Positions 1-11,900 of a stretch of 64,000 nt of DNA are shown in pieces; the stretch's first letter is position 1; each line of letters starts with the position of its first letter. The stretch is from Ptychodera flava (Eukaryota; Hemichordata; Enteropneusta; Ptychoderidae). The stretch covers positions 11,358,772-11,422,771 of the forward strand of contig NC_091944.1 in the NCBI RefSeq assembly GCF_041260155.1. Direction: 5' to 3'. The translations under genes and the position numbers were made by a program. The notes under the pieces are model-generated. The model was given only the letters and a program-made list of their open reading frames with translations, ran no database searches and had not been told where the DNA came from.

Positions 1-3000
1 TTTTTCCAAAAAATTTATGAAGATGGAATAGGGGTAATTGTGATATAATTTTCAATAAAAATACCCTGAAGCAGTGTCTTGAGTCTCTAGCATATCTATT
101 ATTTTGTATATTAGTACCTGATTTGTATATTGTATGCTTTATCAATGTGGTTTTAGAAGATGTTTGCGAGCCTCGAAGGGAGCCACACTCATATAAGATT
201 AAGCAAGCTATTATAGGTAGAAATCTAGACTTTCCCACAGTCCCGCAACGGCTCAGCCGACTCTCACCATGACAGCGCCCTCAGTTGACCAGAGCACAGC
301 ACGGCTCAACAAGCTTAGTGAGGATCCCCGCTGGCTCAGTGAGCCTCGACTAGGAGACTGTAGAGGGCGAGTCCTCATGTAGTAGAAAATCAGAGCCATG
401 TTGCAGACGAGGGGATGGTGGTACACACTAATAATTGGTTCACAGAATGTCATACGCATATTCTACTGTGTGTCTCAAAACCATGACAGTGGACCACACT
501 CACATAGAACCATTTTCAGTTGTGTACAGTAAGTTTCCATTCAACAACATTGCGCTTGTCATTCCCAACACTCGGAAACCGTATCTGCAATACCTTGTAC
601 TGCATTAATAGCTAAATTGTATTACCGTTCCTTATTTTAGGACAAATTGCTGTGAGATAGAACTAAAAAAGTGTGGTCACAAAAATTATATGTAATTCAT
701 GATATCTCTACATTGTCTATGGGCATATGATTATCAAACAGAGTAAATTGAAGAAATTACAACTTTTGAATGGTACCAAATGAATCATCTTTGTTGATTT
801 ATCTGTCAGGATGTTTTAGCATAATTAGTATTTCTCTGGACCATCTCTGTATCTCTGGTGGTTGGCTACATCCGATGATACAATCTATAACAACGGCCAT
901 TGTGACACCTAGCCTCTGTAATAATCAACCTTTTTCGTGACCAATAGGAGAGCAAAACTATGTCCAAATCTCCATACGGTGGACGTTCTTTGATCATCTG
1001 CATCAACTTATGATGATGAAACTACTGACCACTTAATCAATCATGTGCGTAAGTTTAATCCTGATAGAATGCCTTGTAATCCAATTATCATGGGAAAAAA
1101 GCTTTTTATGGAATGAGTGTACTGTGTTCCATGTGAACCCCTCTCATTAAGGTAGTATGTTCCTCGAAAGTGAAAGACTTAAACTTTTGATCAAACATTC
1201 CTCAATGAAACTTTCAACTATTCTCTCCACAAATCAAGAATAAAAGACAGGTGTCACCGTGCAAATTTTGGTACTAGAGGAACAAATTACCTGACATTTA
1301 CCGATATTTGAGATTCAAAAATGGCCACCATCCCTGTGTTAACTCTATGGGGAGAATTGAAAGTTTCGATTTTCAAAAAACTAAGACTATGAAATTATTT
1401 CTTACTACAAGAACTTTAAAATGAATCCCACAAGTGGTATATCAGAAAAGAATTGTAAAAGTTTGGGAATTTAAATATCTGTCCCCAAGGCGCATTCTAC
1501 CTTAAATCATCACTTGCTTCTCCTATAAGAATATTTTGGACAATTCAACTGGGTGTGTACGTAATGTAATGTACTGAACTGACCCAATAAGTTCCTGCTC
1601 CACCTAGGGAGGTAAAAAATGCTGAAAAATTGTCATCGATGGTGCATTCTAGTCAGCCTGGTTCTCAAACTTTACGCAGTTGACAGCACAGCTTAACTTG
1701 TCCTAAACTTTCGTGCAGTGACCTGGCTGGCTCCAGAGTCTTAACAAAAGCAGGAGTGCCTTATTCCTGGAACTTGTGCACTTGTCATCACCTGCCCGTA
1801 AAGTTATAAATATGTTATTTTGGTGAGCACCATGGCCACATCTGAGAGGGTTTGTCAATAGCTTAGATTCAATCTTGAAAGGGGTTACTTCGTGCAGTGA
1901 GGGGATAATTGATCTCACACTTTGGAAGGTAATGTTGCCTTTACTTGCATTATGGGATAGCAATTAATCAGCGTGAGTATCGGTATCTTTAATTGTGATT
2001 ACCACCATTGTTTACTCATAACTTCACATTTAATTGTTGCTTTGAGTGTAACGTTGTTTTAATCTAATCAGCAGAAGTTCATAAAATGAATAAAGCAAAA
2101 TATTGATGAGAGGATAAAAGACTAGAAAACAGCATGGTCGTTACACCGAATTGCTAGTGCGTGCAAGTTCCTGTACAATTTTAGTGTGTTTAACTTTTCT
2201 TGTTAACATCACTTCCTGTTTGATTTCACAGAGTACTTCAACAATTGGCCTATCCCTGCCAAAACTGCACTATAGAGGGCAGTGTTCATGACGACGGCTA
2301 GGTCAGTGTCTCGGGGACGTACGTAACAATATAGCAGCGTGGCGCTAAATTTCTTCTCCACGTCACCTTTCTCGCCACATTCTTCCTGTTTCGATTTGCT
2401 ATACCTGGAAATTCAATCACTGTCTGCTTTGACGTATTATTAAAATTTAAGACTATCAGATGTCAGAATACATGTTTCAATATCAAACAACCTACTGTGC
2501 AGTGCATAATATATTTCTTTTTTAAAATGCATGCTACGTTTCCTCAACGATTTGGTCAGTTTTGGGATGTTTGCCAGCAATATAGATATAATTTTCACAT
2601 ATTTCTGTCCAATAAATTCATTCAAGACATTTGTTTCTAGATATTACTTGCGCAACCTTGAGGCGTAGTCGTTCAGTTTGACTCTAAACAAGTTTTGAGA
2701 AACCCATGCTTGAGCTTGAAACATCTAACGACTGCTGACAACTACAGCAGCGACTGTATACCACAAACACATACATGCCACCACAAGTATAATTCCTGTG
2801 TCTGTGCCATCTAGTGCCATTTTAGCGCCACTTTTATTACGTATTGACACATTTACTGATCCCTTTCAGTCACCACTCACAAGTTTTCTGACGTAGATAT
2901 ACTGGCCATCAGTTCTGGTAGTTTGTATCAAAGGAACCCTCGTCTGCAGCAAGGAGATTTATTTTAAATATGAGCCATTGCACAACAGTATAACAATGTC

Positions 3001-3084
3001 ATTGCTTTATTTATTTCAGCAAAAAAATGCATTTTTCAATATTCTTGCACATCCAGACTAGCAAAATTAAAACAAAGATCTTTA
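1..3084. other. Intergenic DNA without a recognisable gene
   Basis: All open frames here are short (under 90 codons), lack similarity I can recognise, and are not joined by convincing splice sites. The only structured item I see is the TTAA-bounded element at 1147-1505. A gene whose exons lie outside the window could still have untranslated sequence here. Confidence 0.5.
1147..1505 (+). repeat. MITE family A, copy 1 (TTAA-bounded)
   Basis: This is a 359-bp element with ends TTAAGGTAG and CTACCTTAA. The ends are imperfect inverted repeats resembling AAGGTAGTATGCGCCTCG. The interior carries family landmarks: GAAAGACTTAAACTTTTG near the left end, CACCGTGCAAATTTTGGTAC, a CCATCCCTGTGTTAACTC block, and ACAAGTGGTATATCAGAAAA near the right end. 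The same string of landmarks recurs at 14364, 15409 (inverted), 28021, 34265 (partial), 48455 (inverted), 53301 and 56101. No coding capacity is visible, so it is a non-autonomous element. TTAA at both ends fits piggyBac-type or Kolobok-type insertion. Confidence 0.8.
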
Positions 3085-3990
3085 GGGACCGTCTCAGATT
3101 GTCGCAGAAGTTCAAAAAGCGAAATTTATTCGTTTAGGGGAGGAGGGGGTTTGACCTCCATTCAATTAGTGAACTTCACTTTCGCACTTTTATTTTGTGA
3201 TCACAAGTTTTCGTGTAACAGTTTTATTTTAAATTAAAGAAAAAAATGCACACTCGTGCCAACAACTTTGTAACTGTTTCCATCTCGTTCATTCCCCAAA
3301 CACAATTTACCTATAGTAACATTGTATCCTAAACCTTTCATTCATCAAATTATTCAAAGACAAAAAGTATCATTTTTAAAATGGGCTATCTATAAGCGTC
3401 TGCTCTAACCACTAGATTTCTTTATTCTCACTTGTTATGCACCGGGGTTATGCACCTGGTCATAGTCGTTTTAATATGATTGAACTTGCCTGGGCCCCCA
3501 TGTCGAAGTTTCTTGCCGGAGTGACTCCAGCTATATGTCTACCTGGTGAGGAAAAACCACCATGTAAACAGACTGATATAACCGAAGCCCAAATTCTCTG
3601 TAAGGAATCAAAGCAACTGTCTGCGACAACGCAATCAAACAGTCAATGCATACTGGAACGGCCAGAACTGGACCGGGTTTCCTATATAACGAGTGAGGGA
3701 TATCCTTATATGGGTAAATCGCCTGAACCGTATGACGATTACTCGGATGTTACTGCATTTGCAAGTGCTGGCATTAGGGCATTGCAGACCAAGCCTCGGT
3801 TTGTTTAATGTTGTAATGTGGCAAGGGGAATATGTCTTTAGTAGCTATAGCAAAATGCAACATTGTACTCTCAGGCAGACATAAACATTTCACACTTTTG
3901 AAGTTTCGTTTAGGGGGAGGGGGGAGGGGGTTTTGATCTAAACGAAGAAATTTCGTTTCTTGAACTTCTGCGACAATCTGAGACGGTCCC
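3085..3990. mobile_element. Decayed DNA transposon with terminal inverted repeats
   Basis: The left end (from 3085) and the reverse complement of the right end (to 3990) share a run of about 32 identical bases starting GGGACCGTCTCAGATTGTCG. Both then continue into a related block with GAAATTT and TTCGTTTAG. A TTA triplet lies directly outside each end (3082-3084 and 3991-3993), so a 3-bp target duplication is likely. Both subterminal regions carry a G-rich GGGGGAGGGGG tract. The element is about 906 bp and holds a remnant transposase-like frame (3437-3808). TTA duplication plus GGG ends resembles PIF/Harbinger elements, but the peptide does not clearly belong to that family, so the superfamily is left open. 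Confidence 0.75.
3437..3808 (+). pseudogene. C-terminal fragment of a DDE-type transposase-like protein
   Basis: The frame encodes 123 residues beginning MHRGYAPGHSRFNMIELAW. The pattern P-G-x-S-x-x-N-x-I-E-x-x-W is the context in which many DDE/D transposases carry their third catalytic acidic residue (here the E of MIELAW). It is followed by a segment resembling uncharacterised invertebrate proteins I have seen with a PGE-x-x-PPC stretch and a later YDDY motif. The fragment has no N-terminal part with the first two acidic residues, so it cannot be a full transposase. It lies wholly inside the inverted-repeat element 3085-3990, which supports a mobile origin. The ATG is simply the first in the surviving frame. 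The family assignment is from memory of motif patterns and is uncertain. Confidence 0.5.
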
Positions 3991-5161
3991 TTAAAAAGCG
4001 GAGAAGATTATATGACTAAACGATGACGATACTGCAACCAAAATTCTTGTATTCCACTAGATATGCGAAATACCACACCAATATTATCACCTACCAAATA
4101 AAGGCTTTCAATATTGATTTTCTTGGTGTAACAGTGACGTAACACATATATGTTACTGGAAATGAGACGTGACTGAATAAGTTTAGTACACAAGCAGAAA
4201 TGCCGGTAGTACATACGTCACAGTGTTAGCAAAAAGCTGCAAAATAGATGCGTAGATTTCAACACAAAACAGCAGCAATCTGCGCATCTATTTTGCACTG
4301 AATAAATTGGGGGATGCAATGCCTCCCTCTTGCGGTCACACGTTATTGAAACTACCTTGTCCCTTGGTTTATGGTAGTAATATCGTACCATATCGGCGGG
4401 AAGTGCAAATTGATATAACCATATCTCACTTAGGCGTAGTATTTTTAGTACCATTGTTCAAGTTGCTGCGTTATTCACAGGTCTTTGGCATTTCAGAATC
4501 AAAGATATGGACTACCAGATGTCAATAAAATGTGACTCGCATCTACATTATGATTGGTTGCCTTCGCGAGCATCCAGCTACAAAGCACTGAAGTTAGGTA
4601 GAAATTGTAAAGGATTTATTTCGGTCCTGTGTAACATATTCAAACTGAATCCTAGTAGAATAGCTGTTGCTCCCTGACTATCATTAATTTTCAACGAAAA
4701 TTCCATATAGAGAACAAGCAAAACACAAACAAACAAAATACTAAACAAACAACAAGCGACAAAGTAAAACAATGACTTAATACCACAGAAGGTAAAGTTT
4801 GTAACTGCAAAACACCGTAAGACACATAATGACACAACCCACATAGACATTTTTATGCTCCCATGCCATATGTAATAGGGCAGGGCGTATATTCTTATAG
4901 TTACGAAACTGGCTAGATTTTTCAGAAATGTTATCAAACTTGCAATAACCACGCTACAATACGCACTCTGAAATATCAATTATAATGACAAAGGTACGTT
5001 GAAGGCTATTTTAAATGTAAGTCTTCTGGCTTCCAATACCTACGATTAATACAGTGCACGATCCCAATATCGTGAATATGTAAATCAAATATGTTGCATA
5101 GGCCAATCACTGGGAACATTTATGTTCCCGGATGAAATTGTTTCATTTAAACGTCAGGCGC

Positions 5162-5384
5162 TTTAAATAAAATTCTTTGTTTGCCGTCCGCGTGCTGGCA
5201 AGTTTTGAGAAAATTAAGAAAACACAGTGTTAACACTATTACAAATAACAATATTATTTTCTGAAGGAAAGTAAATAAAACTTGAGCTAATGTTAAAACA
5301 CTTGTATTTTTTGTCTGTGTTTGTTTTTTCCCTGGTAGGTTTTTCAAAAATCCAAAGACGGCAAACAAAGGATTTTCTTTAAAT
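5162..5384. repeat. Short inverted-repeat element (MITE-like)
   Basis: The left arm begins TTTAAATAAAATTCTTTG and runs on into TTTGCCGTC. The right arm, read in reverse complement, begins TTTAAAGAAAATCCTTTG and runs on into the same TTTGCCGTC. About 28 bp of each arm match with two differences, around a centre of about 165 bp. There is no coding capacity. A second copy is not visible in this window. Confidence 0.65.
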
Positions 5385-8300
5385 GGCCTTACTGTAAATC
5401 CAAGGAAACACCTGTTCAGAATATTCCATTGCCATGGCGACGATACTATGTCACAGCGCAAGACAAGACCAGACGGAGCCGTTTAAAATAAATATTACAC
5501 AATAATATTCTTAGCTTATTGCAGTTACCCTAGAGAAGCTGCTTTTAGGAATCAAAACTTATTGACATCGACGTTTCAAACAGACTTGCAGTATGTTGTG
5601 AACATTATGAAAGTAAACTGTGACATGAGAATTTACAAAAGGAAAAGGCGATTTGACCAAAGTTAACACCCCTGTGTCATTTCCACGGTACCTTAAAATC
5701 CGTAGCAGAAGTCACGATAAACTTAAATGCAAGTGCACATATATGTGAAGTATAACCTTACATGGCAAATTTGAAATCGTGGAATGCATGCTGTTACATA
5801 TCGAAACTGCATGGCCGGTTGCTCACTTTCCGTGGTTCATGAAATCCACCATGTACCAAACCAATTAGACATTGCAGACAATACGGAAAAACAACAGTTT
5901 TGGCAAGGAGTGACTGGCCAAGATTCTCCTAAATAGAAGATTTCTCTTGTAATAGCAAGCAATCAGTGACAGCAGAATAGCTAAGGTACCAAATCATTTA
6001 CAAGTTTGCTGTTATTGTTGTTATTGTTGCTGTTGTAAATTTTACGAAACGGCTGAGCAACGTTTGTATAACGATACATTTGTCCTGATATTCCCATTCA
6101 AATATAGATACTAGAGAATTGAACTGCTTACAGTGAAATAAACAACTCTGATACTAAAGAAACATTCTTGCGTGATCAACGTCGAAAAGGTGGCCTGCCC
6201 AGATGTTGAAAAGTCAAACACAAAGTGCCAAAGGGATGTTAAACGGCAATGCAAGTTTTTCATTCAAAGCAAGAGGAGTATTTGAACGGCAAAACTAGCA
6301 CGGATGTTCCATCCATGCCAAGACGCATCTGTCTTATTGGGGCACGAGATAAACATTTGGGGATTAATTGCGACAGTTACAAAACAGTGAACAAAGCTGC
6401 CTTGGAAATGGAAAATTATCATAACGACAGATCAGCTGATTAATGTCGTAGAACTCAGATAAATAAACTTGAGACGGAAAAGTGATCCCAATGCAAATAA
6501 ATCATGTCATAAACTCATTCACGATTTCCCGACCTTATCTAATATCATCCACCGAATTCTGATACTTCTGTACCCAGACTTTGGAGTAAGGACATGCATT
6601 ATAAAGATATGCATTATGCATTATGAACGTATGATTGTGCACAAAATGTTCAGACGTACAAAAAAGTTGCACAAAATATTTTGTACTGCAATCGCTTTCA
6701 ATGTCTTGATCAATAATTTTTTAGGTTAATTTTTTTTTCACTTAAACCTTTAAAAAAAACGTAAATGCATATTTATCAACTGCAATGGATTTCAACAATG
6801 TCGCAGCAGGTACGTATCCTGGCAGCGCACTGAATTAGTGATATTTGTCCTCTTTGTCAAAGCTAGTACTTCTCAAAATAGCGAAGTGTCACTATCATAC
6901 TTTTACTTAGTTTTAAAAAGAAACCATTTCACATGTATACTTGAAGGTTGAAGATACTAAAAGAAGGCTATTCTACCGAAGTTTTCGGAAACTAAAATTT
7001 GAATAACGTTTAATCCTATTGGGTGATCACATCGAGGTTCAAGGTGGGAACGTAGTGTGATTGTGATTACAAGAAATTAACAACATGCAAAAAAGTCTAA
7101 TATTATAGTATTCAACGGTACGTCCAGAATAGGGTATGATTGTAATAACATATGCTGAAATTCGAAAAAAACTGGTATCTGTTCACATGAAAGTTATAAA
7201 TCAAGCACTTGAGAAGCTTTCTTCCAATTTTTTTAGGGTTTACTCTGCAGTTCAGAGACGAGTCGCGAGCGCATTATTGAAGTCTACAAATGCCGATAGC
7301 CACCTACAGACTGTTGTAACCACATTAATATATTGATTAGCAGTCAAAGGGTTTTCTTTTTTCTAGATTGTTTTGTTCTAGGGTAAACAATTTCGGAATA
7401 AATTGTATTCTCAATATTTGAATAGGTTTCATTTTCCCCCAAGGCGATTCACAAAGTATAGTTTCTGCTATTGATAACAAGTAACTGCGGGGAATTTAAA
7501 TTTAAATTGGAATTAAGAATTCGAATTGGGAATTGGAAAGTCAATATTTTTGTGATAGGTTTTCTATAAAAAATAAAATCGCAGATAAAGTCTTCTGCTC
7601 AGATATAACTCTATCAGTATATCATATTTGCTTATTATTTCATCAATACATTTTGCAATTGAACGCGTACATTTAGCCAAATTGCACGTTACATCTTCAC
7701 TCATTTGAGATGAGGGCTAAAGAGTGACACCGTGACCTTTTTGTAGCCATGTGAGAAGAAAATTCTTCATACAGACCGAACGTTGCCAAATGTAAATCTA
7801 TTCGAAGTGTTGAAGGTTTGTAGCTGTAAGGAAAAAATTCATATTTGTTCATGCCTGCTTTGCGCAGTTGCTTTCACTGTATGTTCTTACAATCGTTAAA
7901 ATTTGAAGGTCTCTCCATATTTTTTCAAATTTGAAAGAAATTTTAGTGCGTTTAAATGTGTACTGGTCCCTAAAATTGTGATATTTGTTAACATGAATTT
8001 GAGCACAGTCCCTCAAGAAAGGCTAGGATTTTCAAGTTGTCTGTCATCGTACATCATAATTATTCTAAAATGTGCTTATCAATACGCTTTACACTGTGTC
8101 GTGCTTCAGAAGTTAGACGCTTTCCGACCCTATTGCTGTACTGTAATAGAGGGCGCAAGGCTTGAAGCACGACAAGCAGTCAAACGATAGAGTGAATATT
8201 CACAGTCGGAATGTCATACACAGCGTATGGCACACTGACGGATCAGATTAGTGTTCAGGCCTATCGTAGAGGGCGTTTTAGAAATCATAGGCTGCCCGGC

Positions 8301-8566
8301 GTCAAGGCAAAGAAAGGGTGGAACTTGACAGTGGACAGAAACGTTGCCTTCACAACAACAGCGCCAAAACAATACTATAAAAGACAACGGAATATAAAGA
8401 CAAAGTCTGCTGGCAATCCTACAGCGAAAATACAGGAAATCTATAAAATGGTTGCTTTTATAGTCTCATTGTCTTATTTGCATATTTCGTTAGGGTAATC
8501 CAAGTAATAAAACTTAATAAAGCTGTTTTGCTTTCTTTACATTTCTTAAATAAAATAAATATTTGT

Positions 8567-8915
8567 TAAAGCTCCATTAAACTGAAAGTCATGAAGGATT
8601 TCTCATGATTGTTGTTATGTTAATATCAATTACTTTTCTACCCCAAAAGTCATTTCGAAATGTCGAGTGTTGCACTGCCACACTACACTTTTAATGTCCA
8701 ATGTTATTGTTGACGACAAAATTTTATAGACCGTACTGGAATTCATTTGCCGACAATAACACTGCACATTGTACGAAATGTATTGTGTTGGCGAGGCTAA
8801 CACCCTGTCTTTCACAATACTTTTCGGTCCGGGAGAATGAGGCATTGTGCCTATTTTCTCGAACAAAAATTACGCAAATATTATCAATGATTACAGCTAT
8901 TGGTCCCTCAAACAC
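8567..8915. repeat. Probable degraded MITE family C copy
   Basis: The left edge GTTAAAGCTCC matches the start of the element at 40444. The right edge, in reverse complement, reads GAGGGACCAATAGCTGTAAT, close to the ends of 36739-37006 and 40444-40970. An internal AGACCGTACTGGAATTC resembles, in inverted form, the GAATTCTGGTCT block of the 36739 copy. The left arm is poorly matched, so the boundaries are tentative. It sits just downstream of the SLCO stop codon and may be part of that transcript's 3' end. Confidence 0.4.
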
Positions 8916-8946
8916 TTCCTCGTATAGTTCAACTATTTACACCACG

Positions 8947-11900
8947 TCATAGCGACGTTTCAAAAGACAGACCATTCTGTTTAGTTGAGCAGTCCCTCCC
9001 TGCAAGGTTTCCACTAATAGTAGACGGATTATCGCCTTGTGTCAAGTTAGACATAGTCAGTTCTGTCTCGACTTGCGGCCCGGGGTGGTCGGCCGTTCTG
9101 TTTTCATCCGCTGCCTTCAGTTCATACTGTGCGTACCTCCTTCGGGCTGCCAGGAAGGCCAACGTCACAAAGCAAAGGGACAGGAATTTCAGTCCCGTGC
9201 TTAAGCCGATGTAGACGAACCTAAAACGCTCTAGGTCGTACTCCAGGCAAGCTCCGACATTTTCACAATGTTTTTCCCAGAGCATGCAGGCATCGTCTAT
9301 TGACTGACCGTAGTACATCGGCGCTGGCACATACGCTGAAATGATATGGAACGGTCGGCGATGTGAAATTTAGAGTTCAAATCTATAGTATTAGTAGTAC
9401 ACGTGCAAATGACGTAAGAATGACAAACGTGATATAACAACGATAGACGCATCAAGCCAGTTCGTCAGCTTTATCATATGTATCGTCACAAACAACAATG
9501 ATGATCGCGAGCCATTAACGGTAGGGTGTCGTCGGAACTCTGCTCGAAGGTTGCCAGGGATTCCTACCACCGTTGGCGATTGATGAAAGTTAAAAAGTGT
9601 CTGTTAATAATGAATATCGTAAAATTTAAATGTTGCCGCTCTCTTGACGTGATGCATCAATATATCATGTATGAAATACATTGTTTATAAACAAAAGTCG
9701 CACACGCGCAGTTCCGACGACACACTCCATTTAAACAAAGTTTATTTCATTCGGAAACGCTCCAAATCGAATGCAGCATTCAATGTAATTTTTGGCGTTT
9801 GTGAATTGGTAAATATTGTCAAGTTGTTGACTTTCAAAGATGGAAACAGCTCGTTGGCAGTCCGTTGACTTAGGTCGATTATTTCCAGTCACATACCAAA
9901 GGGGTCAAAGGAAACTTGCTATTGTTCAAATCGTCAGGAGTAATAGTACTTACCTATTGCTTTGAATAATACAAATTGCATTCCCAGAGCAAACGGTTTT
10001 TCATCTTCTCCAACAGATCTGTTTGAAAACAAATTAACAGTTAGCCTTCAGGATGCCATAACTTGACACAGAATTCATGGAACTGGGTCATTGTCGTTAC
10101 GCTTATTTTAATTTTGGTATATTGAAATAGAATATGATATACGCTTTGATTTCCACGACTAATGGAGTTCGTGCGTTCGCATAGTTTTTGCCGAGCCTGG
10201 ATTCTTTACATTTCGGAAAAAGAAAATGTTTGATTTTTAGCTTTCAACTCCAGAACAACAACACTGACATATGTGATTAGTCTGTAGAAGCCTATGAAGG
10301 GCTGCATAACAGAGATGGGATGTTTCCCGGAGAAGTTTTACCTCAAAGTCGTCATCAGCAGCGGTATCTGTGTGAGTGCGGTCATGAAGACGACACCGAT
10401 AAGTACAGCCATGAAGACGCCGAGTTCAGCACTGCAGTCTCGTTCGCATTTGCCGTATGTTGCATAGGTCATTCTGGTTTCGCCATCGTCAACGGAACCA
10501 TGTAGGTAATCGGATATGCAGGCACAGTTGGTGAAATTCTGAAGAAAATCACAGATTTTAACGTTATCTTCAGTAACTTCACTAATGCCCTTGAAGATAA
10601 GAGGTTTGCACTTCAAGCAATTTCAATTCATTCTATTTTAACCCTTTACTTCCCCATCTGCCAATCAGTAAGAGGCTGTGTTGAGCTAAAACCATATGTA
10701 TTTTCACCCACTGGGCTTGGTATCTTATAGCAGCTTAAGTCTATAAAAATAATGTTTACAGTATCTCTGTCTTCAGGGACCTTCAAATCTTCAAGTCTTT
10801 GTTAAAATACACCATAGGGGACATGTTTTGCCTCACTACTTTTCACAAACTTGACCCGATGCTGAGATATGATCTTGACAGGTAAAGGGTTAATATCATT
10901 CATTTGGTTAAATCCAAATTAACCGTGACTATCAGTCATGAGATGATACAGTGATCGGGCAACATTTATTAGATATCGACATGCTATTGCCCATTCTCCT
11001 CAGTGTGAAGCAGTACGGAATATAAAGGAATACCCTAGCTCTTGGGCACAGCACGATAGCCACGTCAGAGTTTCAACTGATATCGTTTGATCGTGATACT
11101 GTAATAATACAGCTTTCTTTGCAGCCTGTTGCAGCTTAACCGTCTGGTCTGCAAATCTTCGGTGGCTGGGTAAAGTACATCATGGTATTCGATTCTTGCT
11201 TGAGGGAGTGTTGAGGAGGGAGTCTCCCCCCGAAGAAAAACAACTTGACTTGCTAAGGTTGTAGCTTATTTACACGGACATCTCGCTTATTGATAATTTC
11301 GATGCAGTTACTTTCTTTCTCTGAACGATTCAAATAATATGGTTTTTACCTTCTGTTTTAATTTTGTACAGCTTTGACTTTAGGCGATTTAACGCTGGAA
11401 AGTACTGACAGCACTGGTTGTCAGCCTACACTACGCTAACATTTACCAAAATCAGCACTACGTGAACGCAAAGAGCCCGGGGCGAGATGCTGAAATCAGA
11501 CCATGTTGTGATCTAGAGGGCGCATTTGGTTCACTTGTAGTCATGACGGTGACCCACGTGATGAAAATATGATGTTCAGAAATTGTATGATCTCTAGAGT
11601 TCCTATATAGCATGGAACAGTGCTTTCAACTCCTGCAAAACCGACCACCAATGCCTTGACTTACCATTCTCACGCCCTCGTCTTCGTCCACGTCTACCAC
11701 GGTTTTTTCACACCCTGCATAGCATGGGCTGAAGTACGTCACGCCGTTCTCACCACAGACAGGCTGATAGGTAGACGGGTCACATTGGCAATGATAATTG
11801 CAATTTGATGTGATATTCACCCTATCGTCTGCATCTCGGATATCTCTGGAAAACAGTATCACAATAAAATCTGAGATATTCAATATCGCATGTTCGTGTC

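Larger units (their letters stand above)
3991..8946. other. Intergenic DNA downstream of the SLCO gene
   Basis: No exon set is supportable here. The interval holds the inverted-repeat element at 5162-5384, a perfect small hairpin at 5112-5129 (GGGAACAT arms), and a probable degraded MITE at 8567-8915. The 133-codon minus-strand frame at 4578-4979 is hydrophobic, as AT-rich noncoding DNA often is, and matches nothing I recognise. The SLCO 3' untranslated region should occupy some of the sequence just below 8947. Confidence 0.5.

Noticed and set aside
4578..4979. 133-codon hydrophobic minus-strand frame
   Set aside because: Its hydrophobicity is expected from AT-rich DNA. There is no family motif, no splice partners and no upstream promoter evidence.
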